Source of the DNA: Bacteroides sp.
GTDB lineage: Bacteria; Bacteroidota; Bacteroidia; Bacteroidales; Bacteroidaceae
Assembly: GCF_030151085.1 (NCBI RefSeq)
Contig: NZ_JASLER010000099.1
Span: 1 to 64,000 of the forward strand
Length of the DNA stretch: 64,000 nucleotides
Direction: 5' to 3'
In this document: one piece after another, positions 26,301-35,031 of the stretch
How positions within the stretch are numbered: the stretch's first letter is position 1
Layout of the letters: each line of letters starts with the position of its first letter
The notes under the pieces: generated by a model
Databases searched by the model: none
The model's input: only the letters and a program-made list of their open reading frames with translations
Told to the model about the DNA's origin: nothing
Program-made: the position numbers and the translations under genes

Positions 26301-27345
26301 CGGAACCGGCATAGGACTGGCACTTACAAAGAGCATTATAGAGAAACATCATGGTGAAATAAGTGTAGTTAGTGAAGTAGGAAAGGGAAGTACTTTTACT
26401 ATTACCCTGTCACTCAATATGAATGTATATCAAAATGATGAACACGTACAGTTTGCAGATAATGTGCCGGAGGTTATTACAACAGCCGAACTGTTAGAGG
26501 AAGAGAAAGATATGTTACCCGATGATGCCTATATGCCTGAAGATAGTTTACTACAAGAAACTGAACAGGAGAACGACCGTAAATTGTTATTGGTAGAAGA
26601 TAATAAGGAGCTCCTGCAAATATTGCAGCAACTTTTTGAACCCTTCTATCAGGTTTACTTGGCTAGTAATGGAAAAGAAGGGCTTGCTCTGGCTTATGAG
26701 CATAAACCCAACCTGATAATCTCAGACATCATGATGCCTGAAATGACTGGTACCGAAATGTGTTTGCAGATAAAGAATAACATTGATTTATGTCATATTC
26801 CAATAATACTGCTGACTGCACTTAACACTACGGAACAAAATATAGAAGGGCTGAATCGTGGAGCCGATGATTATATCAGCAAGCCTTTTAATGCGCAATT
26901 ACTTTTGGCCAGAGCCAATAACCTAGTGAGGAATAGGCTACTGATACAGCACCAATTACGTAAACAACCTTTGTCTGAGATAGATTTGACCAGTATCAAT
27001 CCGCTTGATCAGGAGATGTTGCGTAAAACTTCACAGATTATTGAGGAACATATAGATGATCCTGAATTCGATATACCTGAATTGTGTAAAGGAGTGGGCA
27101 TCGGGCGCTCATTGCTTTATTCTAAATTCAAAGCACTTACGGGTATGACTCCTAATAATTTTGTGCTTAATTATCGTTTGAAACATGCAGCAACTCTTCT
27201 CCGGCAGTACCCGGACTTGCCAATATCCGAAGCGAGTGATCGTAGTGGTTTTAGTTCACCGGTTTATTTCAGCCGTTGCTTTAAGAACCAGTATGGATGT
27301 ACTCCGCAGAACTATCAGAAAGAGACAATAATAAAAGAATCATAA
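23326..27345 (+). CDS. Hybrid two-component system sensor-regulator (HTCS)
   Basis: This single 1339-residue protein joins sensor and transcription factor. A signal peptide (to about 20) is followed by roughly fourteen propeller repeats of the Reg_prop type (GLGRMWFGTQEGINMYDG, DRQGTIWIGSYYGGVNYF, and others). A Y_Y_Y domain lies around 690-750, a transmembrane helix at about 760-780, HisKA with SHEFRTPLTLIVSH (His817), HATPase_c (NLLSNAFKYTPEGG, GTGIGLALTKSIIEKHHG), a receiver (LLLVEDNKELLQ; phospho-acceptor Asp1134 in SDIMMPEMTG) and a C-terminal AraC helix-turn-helix. HTCSs usually sense an oligosaccharide made by their own locus. It sits between GH74 and the GH88 operon, so either the GH74 gene or the first SusCD locus may be its target. 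Confidence 0.95.
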   Translation: MKNRIIFLLLLLFSILPANAEYFRNLSLQNGLSQPSVLSITQDGLGRMWFGTQEGINMYDGEQITYVKGMITNTRGDSLWIGNYVPFIVHDDDGNIFFIADNNLFGYDIRTSAYKQYTSGGVTTALAAYQNEIWYTCNDSLFTYDRQQVCSRFKLELPSHTINTLTIRANTIYVGMADGLCVIPRNALTQLRFMLKDTDIYSVFESSEKEVWIGTRMQGLYRLKNNALQMVPQTSTGNIGIRNPQIRAFVEDDEHNIWFGTFAGLQKYDVRKQTYTMIQIPQYVGGLNHPSIFSLYQDRQGTIWIGSYYGGVNYFSPDHSGVVHYDYQTGNQSNLYYSYIGEMVEDKHANLWISTDGGGISCVNENWELVHQFAAGNQNSIPYNNIKSICYDPENDYLYIGTHLGGLSRYDIRKKQFYNYQNYPSGDSPTPHNFIYQVKMWNGKLCLSSREGIFMLDPVSNRFTFLFKPHSYCTNFDIDDKGNFYANQADKVLIVSLSDLSQKTSLRLLEMGYQGGIARILATQEGAYICTLGNGLLFYNRQTQKITSYNTANSTLPSNYCYNIKRTTSNKLILTGDQGIMLFDPVEQTFIRLAQKEIYLRAPIIRDCGIYVSHANKIYIGDTKGVTLLNEEEFQASQVEISSLYFSMLHVNNKLIQPSPDGQILTEALPFVKQLTLDSEQNNLLIRFAHSDYQNKHAQQGFEYKLEGLDKVWTYTPVPEARYTNLDPGNYTLYVRLAHTTDQPPISLAIHIATPWYATWWAWILYLLTIGSVIAYYAWNRITKLALASSLEKERIEKRHIEELNHAKLVFFTNVSHEFRTPLTLIVSHIDTLLQSQLLPPQVYNKILKIKQSSQRMTNLVSELLDFRRFTQNRFTLQIGKGDIAKFLKEIYLSFSDYAHQANIRYQFLCNPVEIVCWFDAKQLEKVFFNLLSNAFKYTPEGGEIGITVSTESGNVKIQIYDTGCGISDSDTVRIFDRFYQADNQQGTEQSPGTGIGLALTKSIIEKHHGEISVVSEVGKGSTFTITLSLNMNVYQNDEHVQFADNVPEVITTAELLEEEKDMLPDDAYMPEDSLLQETEQENDRKLLLVEDNKELLQILQQLFEPFYQVYLASNGKEGLALAYEHKPNLIISDIMMPEMTGTEMCLQIKNNIDLCHIPIILLTALNTTEQNIEGLNRGADDYISKPFNAQLLLARANNLVRNRLLIQHQLRKQPLSEIDLTSINPLDQEMLRKTSQIIEEHIDDPEFDIPELCKGVGIGRSLLYSKFKALTGMTPNNFVLNYRLKHAATLLRQYPDLPISEASDRSGFSSPVYFSRCFKNQYGCTPQNYQKETIIKES

Positions 27346-27362
27346 TTGGCTTATTAACAGGG

Positions 27363-27392
27363 AACTGTGCAGCTGCTTTATGTTGCACAGTT
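27363..27392 (+). terminator. Hairpin after the HTCS gene
   Basis: AACTGTGCA (27363-27371) pairs with TGCACAGTT (27384-27392), nine perfect pairs. No T tract follows, so it may be a processing or weak termination site. Confidence 0.4.
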
Positions 27393-27424
27393 ACTATGTG
27401 GGAGCACTATAAGAATGTCGGTTC

Positions 27425-27512
27425 TTGCCATCGAATAGGCAAAGTCTTGCCATCGGCTTGGCAAAAGTTTGCCATCTCGATGGCAAGACTTTGCCAAGCC
27501 GATGGCAAGAAC
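27425..27512. repeat. Four tandem 22-bp palindromic units
   Basis: The units are 27425-27446, 27447-27468, 27469-27490 and 27491-27512. All begin TTGCCA and have an internal GGCAA complement, so each unit is a small palindrome. In addition CTTGCCATCGGCTTGGCAAA (27446-27465) is the exact reverse complement of the 20 bases at 27490-27509, so the whole array can fold back. It lies between convergent genes (HTCS and alkaline phosphatase). There are no unique spacers, so it is not CRISPR. Confidence 0.85.
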
Positions 27513-27561
27513 TCAGAAACTAATGTCGAAACTTAGCAATATATGGATGCATAGAATCAGA

Positions 27562-28974
27562 TTATAATTTATATCCGGCAGCTTGAGCTATTTTCTTTGG
27601 TATCTGTGTGTTATCTATGCGCTCTTGGAATAGCTCGGCACCTACACCAATGGCAAATACAGGAACGTATCCGGCTGAATGACCTCCGCTAGTCCATCCT
27701 ACAAGGGCTATTTCATTGATGATTCGTTTGGCTTCGGCAGCAATAGGTTCATCTTGGGCATACTCACTCTTTTCGAGTTTCATGTCCTGTTGTTTCAGGC
27801 TTTTGTCATAAACTGCTTTCAAGCGTGCTTCCTGTACAGCGGTAAGTTCTATTTTGTCCCAGAAACCGAAATTATCTTTCAATGCCTGCTGAATGGCTTC
27901 CCAACTGACTTGATTGTTGGTTTGGGCACGCATGTTGTTTACTATTCGGGTGAAACCGTTTTCACTCACTTTCTGATTCTTCAAAACTTGCAGATTGAGT
28001 TCGTATGTTCCAGTCCCCAGTACAAAACCTCCGGTTTCATGATCGGCTGTAACGACAATAAGAGTTTCATCCGGATGCTGTGAGTAGAACTCATAAGCTG
28101 TTTTGATGGCATTATCGAAATCTATAATTTCGTGGAAAGTAGTTGCTGCATCATTACTATGGCATGCCCAGTCTATTCTACCACCTTCTACCATCAGGAA
28201 GAAACCTTCAGGTGCGTCTTTGGATAAGAAGTTGATGGCAGACCGGGTGATATCCTGTAGAGTCAGATCACCTTTCTTACGGTCGATAGCACAAGGGATG
28301 GCGCTTAATTCGTGTTTGGAAGCTTCTTCTGTCTGCAACAAGATCATTTTATTGGCTTTCTTGCTTTTCTTCAAGTAATCTTTATATCCTCGTGCAAGGG
28401 TATAGCCATACTTCCCGGCTATAGCATAAAGACTTTCGGAAGAAGGATTGTCGGGATCTGTTGCATCCCTGAAGTCGGAACCGGCATAGAAGTCGAAACC
28501 TGTCTTATATAAATCTTTCCCAATCTCATGATAAAGTGTACGTTTGGCTGCGTGTCCGTAGAAAGCTCCCGGCGTGGCATGATTAACGGTTACACTGGTA
28601 GTAATACCTACCCGGCACCCTTTGTTCTTAGCCCATACGCCTATACTGCTGACAGGGGTTTGCTGATCTTTTAGTACGCCGATAGCACTGTTTTTGGTTT
28701 TATGTCCGGTTGCAAGTGCTGTTCCTGCGGCAGCCGAATCTGTAACCCGATTGGTAGCGGAATTGGTGGTGGCTACCGTGGAATAAGGAAATTGAGTGAA
28801 AAGCAGAGGCGATATACCCATCTTTCCTTCCAATTCGGCTAGGTATATTTCTGTACCTTGTACTTGGTTTACACCCATGCCGTCACCGATAAAATAGAAT
28901 ACATATTTGGCTTGCTGGGCATTAGCACAAATAGCAAAAAGTAGTAAAAATAGTAAGGAGGAGAATTTTCTCAT
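27562..28974 (-). CDS. Alkaline phosphatase (PhoA family)
   Basis: This 470-residue periplasmic or outer-membrane-associated phosphomonoesterase has a signal peptide (MRKFSSLLFLLLFAICANAQ). The metal ligand Asp31 is in IGDGMGVNQ, the catalytic serine is in RVTDSAAAGTA (Ser80), and there are VEGGRIDWACHSND, VVTADHETGG and GWTSGGHSAGYVPVFAIG. All core zinc and magnesium motifs are present. It is the last gene of a leftward trio after GH88 and the DUF2264 gene (24-bp gap). The grouping suggests that phosphate is removed from a glycan or its breakdown product rather than a purely phosphate-scavenging role (inference). Confidence 0.93.
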   Translation of the reverse strand: MRKFSSLLFLLLFAICANAQQAKYVFYFIGDGMGVNQVQGTEIYLAELEGKMGISPLLFTQFPYSTVATTNSATNRVTDSAAAGTALATGHKTKNSAIGVLKDQQTPVSSIGVWAKNKGCRVGITTSVTVNHATPGAFYGHAAKRTLYHEIGKDLYKTGFDFYAGSDFRDATDPDNPSSESLYAIAGKYGYTLARGYKDYLKKSKKANKMILLQTEEASKHELSAIPCAIDRKKGDLTLQDITRSAINFLSKDAPEGFFLMVEGGRIDWACHSNDAATTFHEIIDFDNAIKTAYEFYSQHPDETLIVVTADHETGGFVLGTGTYELNLQVLKNQKVSENGFTRIVNNMRAQTNNQVSWEAIQQALKDNFGFWDKIELTAVQEARLKAVYDKSLKQQDMKLEKSEYAQDEPIAAEAKRIINEIALVGWTSGGHSAGYVPVFAIGVGAELFQERIDNTQIPKKIAQAAGYKL

Positions 28975-28998
28975 AATACTTAGTTTTTAATGAAATGG

Positions 28999-30249
28999 TT
29001 AATGTTTTTCTTGTTCATTGCGCAGGGAGTGATGTCCGTCAATAGGAAAAGGTTTACCACTCCATGCTTTACGAGAGGTCCAGTCGGTAACAGGTTCACT
29101 CCAGAATGGGTGTGTTGCCGGTAAGGCTAATGGCATGAATACAAGTGAAGTCATGTACAAGCTTCCATTATTGGTATAGTAGTTTGCTAACTCCGGTTGG
29201 TGTCCCGCAAAGCCCAAGCGGAGAAAGCCCTTATCGTCGAAATTGCCTTCTACCGCAAACATGTTTCGCATAACGGCACTTAGTGCACTACGAACTTGCC
29301 CGTTGCTCAATCCTTGGGGTACTCCATATTTCCACACAGCCAATGATAATGATTGAAAAGCTCCCATTCGATAAACTACCGAACGTCCAAAGGCGGGATA
29401 GGTACCTTCCGGTGAGATGAGCCGTTCCATAAAAGAGTTGAATCTTTGCATACGTTGAATGGCCAACTTCGGACTGATCGGTGTAGGAAACCCTTTTGTC
29501 CGGCATACCTCCAGCACTTCTACATACATAGGATGCATTACATACGAGTTGTAATAGTCTAAGGCAAATTCAGGTCCGTCCGAATACCATCCGTCACTTA
29601 GATACCATTCATTGATTTTATTTACAGCTACAGTAAGTGCAAACCGGTCTGTTTCTTCATCAATAGAAAGTAGGAATGCTTCGGTCATGGCACGAAACAA
29701 TAGCCAGTTGTTATATGCTGGCCGGATGGTACGTAAACCTTTGAAACATTCTATATAGCGTTGTTGTGTCGTTTCATCCAATAATTCCCAGGTCGTTTCG
29801 GGTGCACGGAGAAAACTTTCGGCAATGTAGGCGGCATCCACCAGTATCTGCGTAGGACCTTCCCAAAGCAAATAATCAGGACTTTCAGGATCTACGGCAT
29901 TTTTATAAGCTTGCAGTGCCCACTCTTGTAACTGGCTGCGTTGTTTACCTTCCGTTGTATTGTCATCGGGCAATGTCAGCCAGGGAGATATACCTGCCAT
30001 CAGTCGCCCGAAGGCTTCCATATAGCTGACGCGTTTGTCCCGTCCGTCCCAGGTAGGACTAAGTTCTAATTGCATGTTCTTTTGCAACTCACCTTTACTC
30101 ATGTTTTCCAGAATAGGCTGCGCTATTCTGTAACAAAGATCTGCCCATTGTTTTCTTTCATTTATGGGTTGTTCGTCTTTCTTGCTTGCAATTGTACTTC
30201 CAAAGAAGCTTAAAGAGAGAAGGACTGAAAGTAAAATTTTTAGTTTCAT
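28999..30249 (-). CDS. DUF2264-family secreted protein (possible uronic-acid glycosidase)
   Basis: This 416-residue protein has a signal peptide (MKLKILLSVLLSLSFFGSTIAS) and the DUF2264 signatures WDGRDKRVSYMEAFGRLMAGISPWL, DYLLWEGPTQILVDAAYIAE and YNNWLLFRAMTEAF, with an all-helical (alpha/alpha) barrel pattern. From memory, some members of this family have been assigned to GH154 with beta-glucuronidase activity; I cannot confirm that for this sequence. The partner GH88 enzyme 13 bp upstream also acts on uronic acids, which fits. The C-terminal part is short compared with longer two-domain DUF2264 proteins. Confidence 0.82.
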   Translation of the reverse strand: MKLKILLSVLLSLSFFGSTIASKKDEQPINERKQWADLCYRIAQPILENMSKGELQKNMQLELSPTWDGRDKRVSYMEAFGRLMAGISPWLTLPDDNTTEGKQRSQLQEWALQAYKNAVDPESPDYLLWEGPTQILVDAAYIAESFLRAPETTWELLDETTQQRYIECFKGLRTIRPAYNNWLLFRAMTEAFLLSIDEETDRFALTVAVNKINEWYLSDGWYSDGPEFALDYYNSYVMHPMYVEVLEVCRTKGFPTPISPKLAIQRMQRFNSFMERLISPEGTYPAFGRSVVYRMGAFQSLSLAVWKYGVPQGLSNGQVRSALSAVMRNMFAVEGNFDDKGFLRLGFAGHQPELANYYTNNGSLYMTSLVFMPLALPATHPFWSEPVTDWTSRKAWSGKPFPIDGHHSLRNEQEKH

Positions 30250-30262
30250 ATATTAGACTGTG

Positions 30263-31495
30263 TTATTGTTCTTTTTCGATATCGGATTTACGCTTTAATG
30301 CTTCCAGATAATAGTAGTCGGCATAGTTCAAAGGCATATCTACTTCTGCGTTGTGAGGAATACTACCTACACTATGCATCAAAATGAAGCGTCCGTTCTC
30401 TCCTTGTTTTGCTGTATAGGTAGTGGAAGCGAGGGATTGCATGATCCGATCGGCATATTCTCGGTAAGAAGCAGCCTCTTGTATATTGTAGGTGCTGATT
30501 TCGTAAAGAGCGGATGCTATAACAGCGGCAGACGATGCATCTCTAGGTGCATTTGGAATGTCAGGTGCATCCATATCCCAATAAGGAATTAAATCGGCAG
30601 GCATCTGTTTGTGATTTTTCATGAAACGGAAGGTTTTAAGTGCTTGTTCAATGTATTTTGGGTTACCGGTTTCGCGATAGCACATGCTGTATGCATAAAT
30701 AGCCCATGCTTGTCCGCGTGACCAGGCCGATTCGTGGGAAGCACCCTGTGCGGTATGCCGATGGCGGACACTGCCATCGGCAAGACTGTAGTCAATAACA
30801 TGATAGCAACTGCCATCTTCACGGAATTGTTCTTGCAAGGTACGGTCGGCATGTTCTACGGCTATATTATAATAGGTGGAATCACCCGATAATTTCGTAG
30901 CTTCGAATAATAATTCCAAATTCATCATGTTGTCAATAATCACCGGGCATTCCCATCCACGTTCCGATTGCCAGCTATTACCTTTTACATCCCAGCTTTG
31001 AATGATTCCCGGTTTCTCTCTAAAACGTGTGCAGAGTGATTTGGCGGCATCTATCATTACTTCCTTGTAAGCCGGAACTTGTGCCAGACGAAGTCCGTTG
31101 CCATAACTGCAATTGATGATGAACCCAATGTCGTGATGCCAGGTCAGGTTTTTGGCTTCATACAATGCTTCAGTATATTTCCGGGCTAGCGGAAGCACGG
31201 TGCTGTCTTGGGTCAGTTCATACAGATACCATACACTGCCGGGAAAGAATCCGCTTCGCCAGTCTGCATAATTGCAATAATAAACGTCTCCTTCCGATGT
31301 AAGAGTTACCGGATTCAATACTTTGCCGCTGGCTTCAATCGTATCTATTTCGATACCTATCTGCATACGGGCATTTTCTACAGCTTGCTCGTTCCATGCC
31401 AATTCGGCTGTCTGCTGTTTGGGAGGAGTACAACTAGCAGATATTGCTGCTGCAATAGCTATACATCCCATTGAAAGAGTTTGAGTCAATTTCAT
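30263..31495 (-). CDS. GH88 unsaturated glucuronyl hydrolase-like lipoprotein
   Basis: This 410-residue protein has a lipobox (AAISASC, Cys22), so it is probably membrane-anchored. The (alpha/alpha)6 barrel shows family GH88 strings: WRSGFFPGSVWYLYELTQDS, HHDIGFIINCSYGNGL, IIDNMMNLELLFEATKLSGD, SRGQAWAIYAYSMCYRETG and DMDAPDIPNAPRDASSAAV. The Asp residues in HHDIGF and IIDNMMN are the likely catalytic pair. GH88 enzymes act on unsaturated uronic acids released by lyases, yet no polysaccharide lyase lies in this window. It is the first gene of the leftward operon and diverges from susC. Confidence 0.9.
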   Translation of the reverse strand: MKLTQTLSMGCIAIAAAISASCTPPKQQTAELAWNEQAVENARMQIGIEIDTIEASGKVLNPVTLTSEGDVYYCNYADWRSGFFPGSVWYLYELTQDSTVLPLARKYTEALYEAKNLTWHHDIGFIINCSYGNGLRLAQVPAYKEVMIDAAKSLCTRFREKPGIIQSWDVKGNSWQSERGWECPVIIDNMMNLELLFEATKLSGDSTYYNIAVEHADRTLQEQFREDGSCYHVIDYSLADGSVRHRHTAQGASHESAWSRGQAWAIYAYSMCYRETGNPKYIEQALKTFRFMKNHKQMPADLIPYWDMDAPDIPNAPRDASSAAVIASALYEISTYNIQEAASYREYADRIMQSLASTTYTAKQGENGRFILMHSVGSIPHNAEVDMPLNYADYYYLEALKRKSDIEKEQ

Positions 31496-31577
31496 GGTTT
31501 ATAAATTATATTATTAATGTTGTTTTCTTTGGCCTTGAATGGTGTTGCAATATTAGTGCATTTAAGTAATATGGAAT

Positions 31578-31591
31578 TGTACAATTGTACA
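31578..31591. promoter_or_regulatory. Perfect palindrome TGTACAATTGTACA, possible operator
   Basis: The 14-bp sequence is its own reverse complement. It lies 30 bp upstream of the susC -7 box in the divergent region, a sensible activator position. Confidence 0.4.
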
Positions 31592-31620
31592 GAATATATA
31601 GGATTATTGTTGAGAGGAAG

Positions 31621-31628
31621 TAATTTTG
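31621..31628 (+). promoter_or_regulatory. Promoter -7 box for the first susCD operon
   Basis: TAATTTTG matches TAnnTTTG. It predicts a leader of about 185 nt before the susC start at 31820, long for this organism group and containing a hairpin. No -33 match was seen, as is common for activator-dependent promoters. Confidence 0.55.
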
Positions 31629-31819
31629 CACTGTAATGTAAATGAAATGAATATTACACTGAAACATGAATGAAACGCATGACTATGAAAATTTTCCTGA
31701 ATCCTATTAATATTGTCCACGGATAATTTTAATAGTGACTTCGGACAATTTATATAATGGCAGTCGGATGAAAAGGCGTAAACTTGCAGCGTTAAAAACA
31801 ACTAATCTTTAAAATACTT

Positions 31820-34800
31820 ATGAAAAGGAATGTCAAACATTACGGCTCTCTTCCCAAAAGAATGGTATTGGGAGCATCTTTGGCCTTAATTGCTACAGGA
31901 ACAATATGGGCTACTGGAACGGAAAGAAGTTCCATATCACCCCATGCTGATATCGTGGCAAGTATCACACAACAGAAAACACTTAATGGTAAAGTAGTGG
32001 ATGCGCTTGGAGAACCGATAATTGGTGCCAATGTAATAGTTAAGGGTACTACCAACGGATTGATAACAAACGTGGACGGTGACTTTATACTGACTAATGT
32101 ATCGGTAGGAGATGTAATCCAGGTTTCATACATTGGATTCCTAACTCAAGATGTGAAAGTGACCGGTAATATGACCTCGCTGAAAATTACTTTGAAAGAA
32201 GATGCCCAGGCATTGGACGAAGTGGTAGTAGTAGGTTATGGTTCCGAAAAGAAAGTGAACTTGACCGGATCGGTAAACAACATCAATATGGCAGATCTCA
32301 CAGAAAGTCGTCCCATTACGGACGTTTCTCAAGGTCTGGCAGGTATGGCCGCCGGTGTGCAGGTAACTTCCAGTTCCAACAAACCGGGTGAGAACTCGGC
32401 ATCTATCATGATCCGTGGTCAAGGTACATTGAATAACTCGGCTCCCTTGGTTATTATTGATGGAGTAGAAGGTTCATTAAACAGTGTACAGCCTCAAGAC
32501 ATCGAAAGTCTTTCTGTATTGAAAGATGCTGCTTCCGCCGCAATTTATGGTTCGAGAGCTGCCAACGGTGTTATCCTGATTACTACCCGCACAGGTAAGC
32601 AAGGCAAAGTAAAGGTAGAATATAACGGTTATCTCTCTTGGGAATCGGTAGGAAAGACTTTCGACCTGGTTTCGAATTATGCCGATTATATGGAGTTGAT
32701 TAACGAAGGACTTACCAATTCAAAATTACCCACTACCTATTCTGATAGCTCCATCAAGCAATGGCGCGAGAATGGAGGAAAAGATCCTTTGAAGTATCCG
32801 AACACGAATTTGATGGATGCTATGTTTCAAACTTCACTGACTCATAATCACAATGTGTCCCTCAGTGGTGGTTCTGATAAGATAAGATTCTATACTTCAT
32901 TCGGTTTCCTCGACAATCCGGGTGTTATGGAAAACTCTGGTTACAAACGTTCGCAAGCACGCGTCAACCTTGATATGGATGTTACTCCTTGGTTAAAGAT
33001 TGGGACGAACGTGAACGGTTATGTTTCTTTTACAGAGCAAGGTACGGATAAGATGAAAGATATATTTACCTATGCTGCCGCTACTTCTCCGGGTATGGTA
33101 TTCCAGGCTCCCGATGGTAGATTCGGAGCAACGAACAACGGTGAAGACGATCCGCAGAATGCAGCCAATAATCCACTGTATAGATTATATAAAACAGATG
33201 GTGAAAATCAGGAAAGATTCATCAAAGCGCGCTTCTACGGCACATTAAATCCTGTGAAGGGTTTAACATTGACCGGTTCGTTCAACTACATGCTGCGCAA
33301 CAAGACAAGTGAATCAAAACCTGTATTTATTGAGCAATGGAATTTTCTGAACGAGACTGTTACTTCTACCGGTATAGGTAAAACTTCTTTCACGAACAGT
33401 GACTATAAGTGGAACAACTACTTGATGGATGTTACTGCTACTTACCAAAATAAGATTTCCAAACTGGATTATAGCGTTATGGCAGGTGGTAGCCAGGAAC
33501 TGTTCCGGTACAAATGGTTCAAAACCACCAAGCAAGATCTGATTGATCCGGGATTAGGATCACTTGACGGTGCTGTGGGTGCTGCTACTTCTTCCGGTAA
33601 CACAGTAGAGTGGGTCATGCGCTCTTACTTCGGTCGTATCAAGTTGAACTGGGATAATAAATATCTGGTTGAAGGAAATCTTCGTGCCGATGGTTCTTCC
33701 CGTTTCCTCAAAACAAATCGTTGGGGATATTTCCCTTCTGCTTCTGCTGCCTGGAGAATTAGCGAAGAAGCATTTGTGAAAGACTTTGCTGAAAAGATAA
33801 CTCTAAGCAATTTGAAACTACGGGCTTCTTATGGTATGCTGGGTAACAATGCACTGAGAGACAAAAATTCTGATATTGAAGGTAACTATGACGCGCAAGC
33901 ACTCTATGGTGCATCCAATTATGTATTGAACAGTAATGTTGCCACAGGTCTTGCTATGTTGGCTATTCCTAACGGAAATCTGACTTGGGAAAAAACAAAG
34001 ATATTCAATGTTGGAATTGACTTCGGCTTTCTGACTAACCGCTTGACCGGTACGGTGGAATATTTCAACAAGAAGACCGAAGATATCTTGATTGACCTTC
34101 CTGCTCCGTTGGTAAACGGTAATGCATCCATTCCCAGACAAAATGCAGGTGTGGTAGTAAACAAAGGTGTGGAAATCAGCTTGGGCTGGCAAGATAGAAT
34201 CAAAGATTTCTCTTACTTCGTGAATGGTAATGTTACTTTCATCAACAATAAAGTAACCCGGTTCAAAGGAGACGAAAGCTCTATAACTAATGCCAATATG
34301 ATTAAGGAGGGTTATGCTATCAATGTACAGTATGGTTATATAGTAGATCGTATTGTACAAACAGAAGAAGACTTGGCTTATGTTCAGCAGTTGATTGACA
34401 ATACTCCGATTGATCCGGCTACAGGCAAACCCAAGAAAACATTCCCATCCAACACACCGGGTATGGGTGACTTGCTCTACAAAGATATGAATCATGATGG
34501 TGTCATCAATGACGACGACCGTAGAGTCATTGGTAATGGTGCTACTCCCAACTGTACATTCGGTTTGAATTTAGGAGGTGCATACAAAGGGTTCGACTTC
34601 TCTGTTCTTTTGCAAGGAGTTACCGGAGTGGAAACATATTGGTTGGATAATTACTTCCGTCCTTCTGTTCGACACAGCTATCAATTGAACAAGAAAATAG
34701 CAGATGGTCGTTGGCACGAAGGTATTACACCGGGTGCAGCCAAATATCCTCGTCTTTTGGAATTCAATGATAATCGTAATACTTTGATCAGTGACTTCTG

Positions 34801-35020
34801 GGTGCAGAATAGATCATTCCTTAAGATTAAGAATATCCAGTTGGGATATAGCTTTACCAAAGCAACATTCCCGTCACTGCCTGTAGAACGTATCCGTATC
34901 TATGGTAGCTTGGAGAACTTCTTTACATTTACAAAATACGACGGTTTGGATCCTGAAGTAAATGGTGTGGACTATCCTGCCATGAAACAAGCGGTTGTTG
35001 GTATTAATCTTTCATTTTAA
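31820..35020 (+). CDS. SusC-like TonB-dependent outer-membrane transporter (first locus)
   Basis: This 1066-residue protein imports oligosaccharides across the outer membrane with its SusD partner. The N-terminal signal region ends near WATGTERSS. A CarboxypepD_reg-like domain follows (about 50-130, LNGKVVDALGEPIIGANVIV). Next are the TonB-box region LDEVVVVGYGSEKKVNLTGS, the plug (APLVIIDGVEGSLNSVQPQD, SIEVLKDA-type VLKDAASAAIYGSRAANGV) and a 22-strand barrel ending VVGINLSF. The susD gene starts 11 bp downstream. Confidence 0.96.
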   Translation: MKRNVKHYGSLPKRMVLGASLALIATGTIWATGTERSSISPHADIVASITQQKTLNGKVVDALGEPIIGANVIVKGTTNGLITNVDGDFILTNVSVGDVIQVSYIGFLTQDVKVTGNMTSLKITLKEDAQALDEVVVVGYGSEKKVNLTGSVNNINMADLTESRPITDVSQGLAGMAAGVQVTSSSNKPGENSASIMIRGQGTLNNSAPLVIIDGVEGSLNSVQPQDIESLSVLKDAASAAIYGSRAANGVILITTRTGKQGKVKVEYNGYLSWESVGKTFDLVSNYADYMELINEGLTNSKLPTTYSDSSIKQWRENGGKDPLKYPNTNLMDAMFQTSLTHNHNVSLSGGSDKIRFYTSFGFLDNPGVMENSGYKRSQARVNLDMDVTPWLKIGTNVNGYVSFTEQGTDKMKDIFTYAAATSPGMVFQAPDGRFGATNNGEDDPQNAANNPLYRLYKTDGENQERFIKARFYGTLNPVKGLTLTGSFNYMLRNKTSESKPVFIEQWNFLNETVTSTGIGKTSFTNSDYKWNNYLMDVTATYQNKISKLDYSVMAGGSQELFRYKWFKTTKQDLIDPGLGSLDGAVGAATSSGNTVEWVMRSYFGRIKLNWDNKYLVEGNLRADGSSRFLKTNRWGYFPSASAAWRISEEAFVKDFAEKITLSNLKLRASYGMLGNNALRDKNSDIEGNYDAQALYGASNYVLNSNVATGLAMLAIPNGNLTWEKTKIFNVGIDFGFLTNRLTGTVEYFNKKTEDILIDLPAPLVNGNASIPRQNAGVVVNKGVEISLGWQDRIKDFSYFVNGNVTFINNKVTRFKGDESSITNANMIKEGYAINVQYGYIVDRIVQTEEDLAYVQQLIDNTPIDPATGKPKKTFPSNTPGMGDLLYKDMNHDGVINDDDRRVIGNGATPNCTFGLNLGGAYKGFDFSVLLQGVTGVETYWLDNYFRPSVRHSYQLNKKIADGRWHEGITPGAAKYPRLLEFNDNRNTLISDFWVQNRSFLKIKNIQLGYSFTKATFPSLPVERIRIYGSLENFFTFTKYDGLDPEVNGVDYPAMKQAVVGINLSF

Positions 35021-35031
35021 ACTGATACTTT

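Larger units (their letters stand above)
31496..31819. other. Divergent regulatory region between the GH88 operon and the first susC
   Basis: This 324-bp AT-rich region serves both directions. It holds a perfect 14-bp palindrome (31578-31591), a plus-strand -7 box (31621-31628) and a leader hairpin formed by ATTGTCC (31712-31718) and GGACAAT (31743-31749). A clear minus-strand -7 box was not found; CAATATTA near 31550 is a one-mismatch candidate. An HTCS binding site would be expected here. Confidence 0.5.

Noticed and set aside
27425..27512. CRISPR array
   Set aside because: The units abut with no unique spacers, each is palindromic, and no cas genes are nearby.
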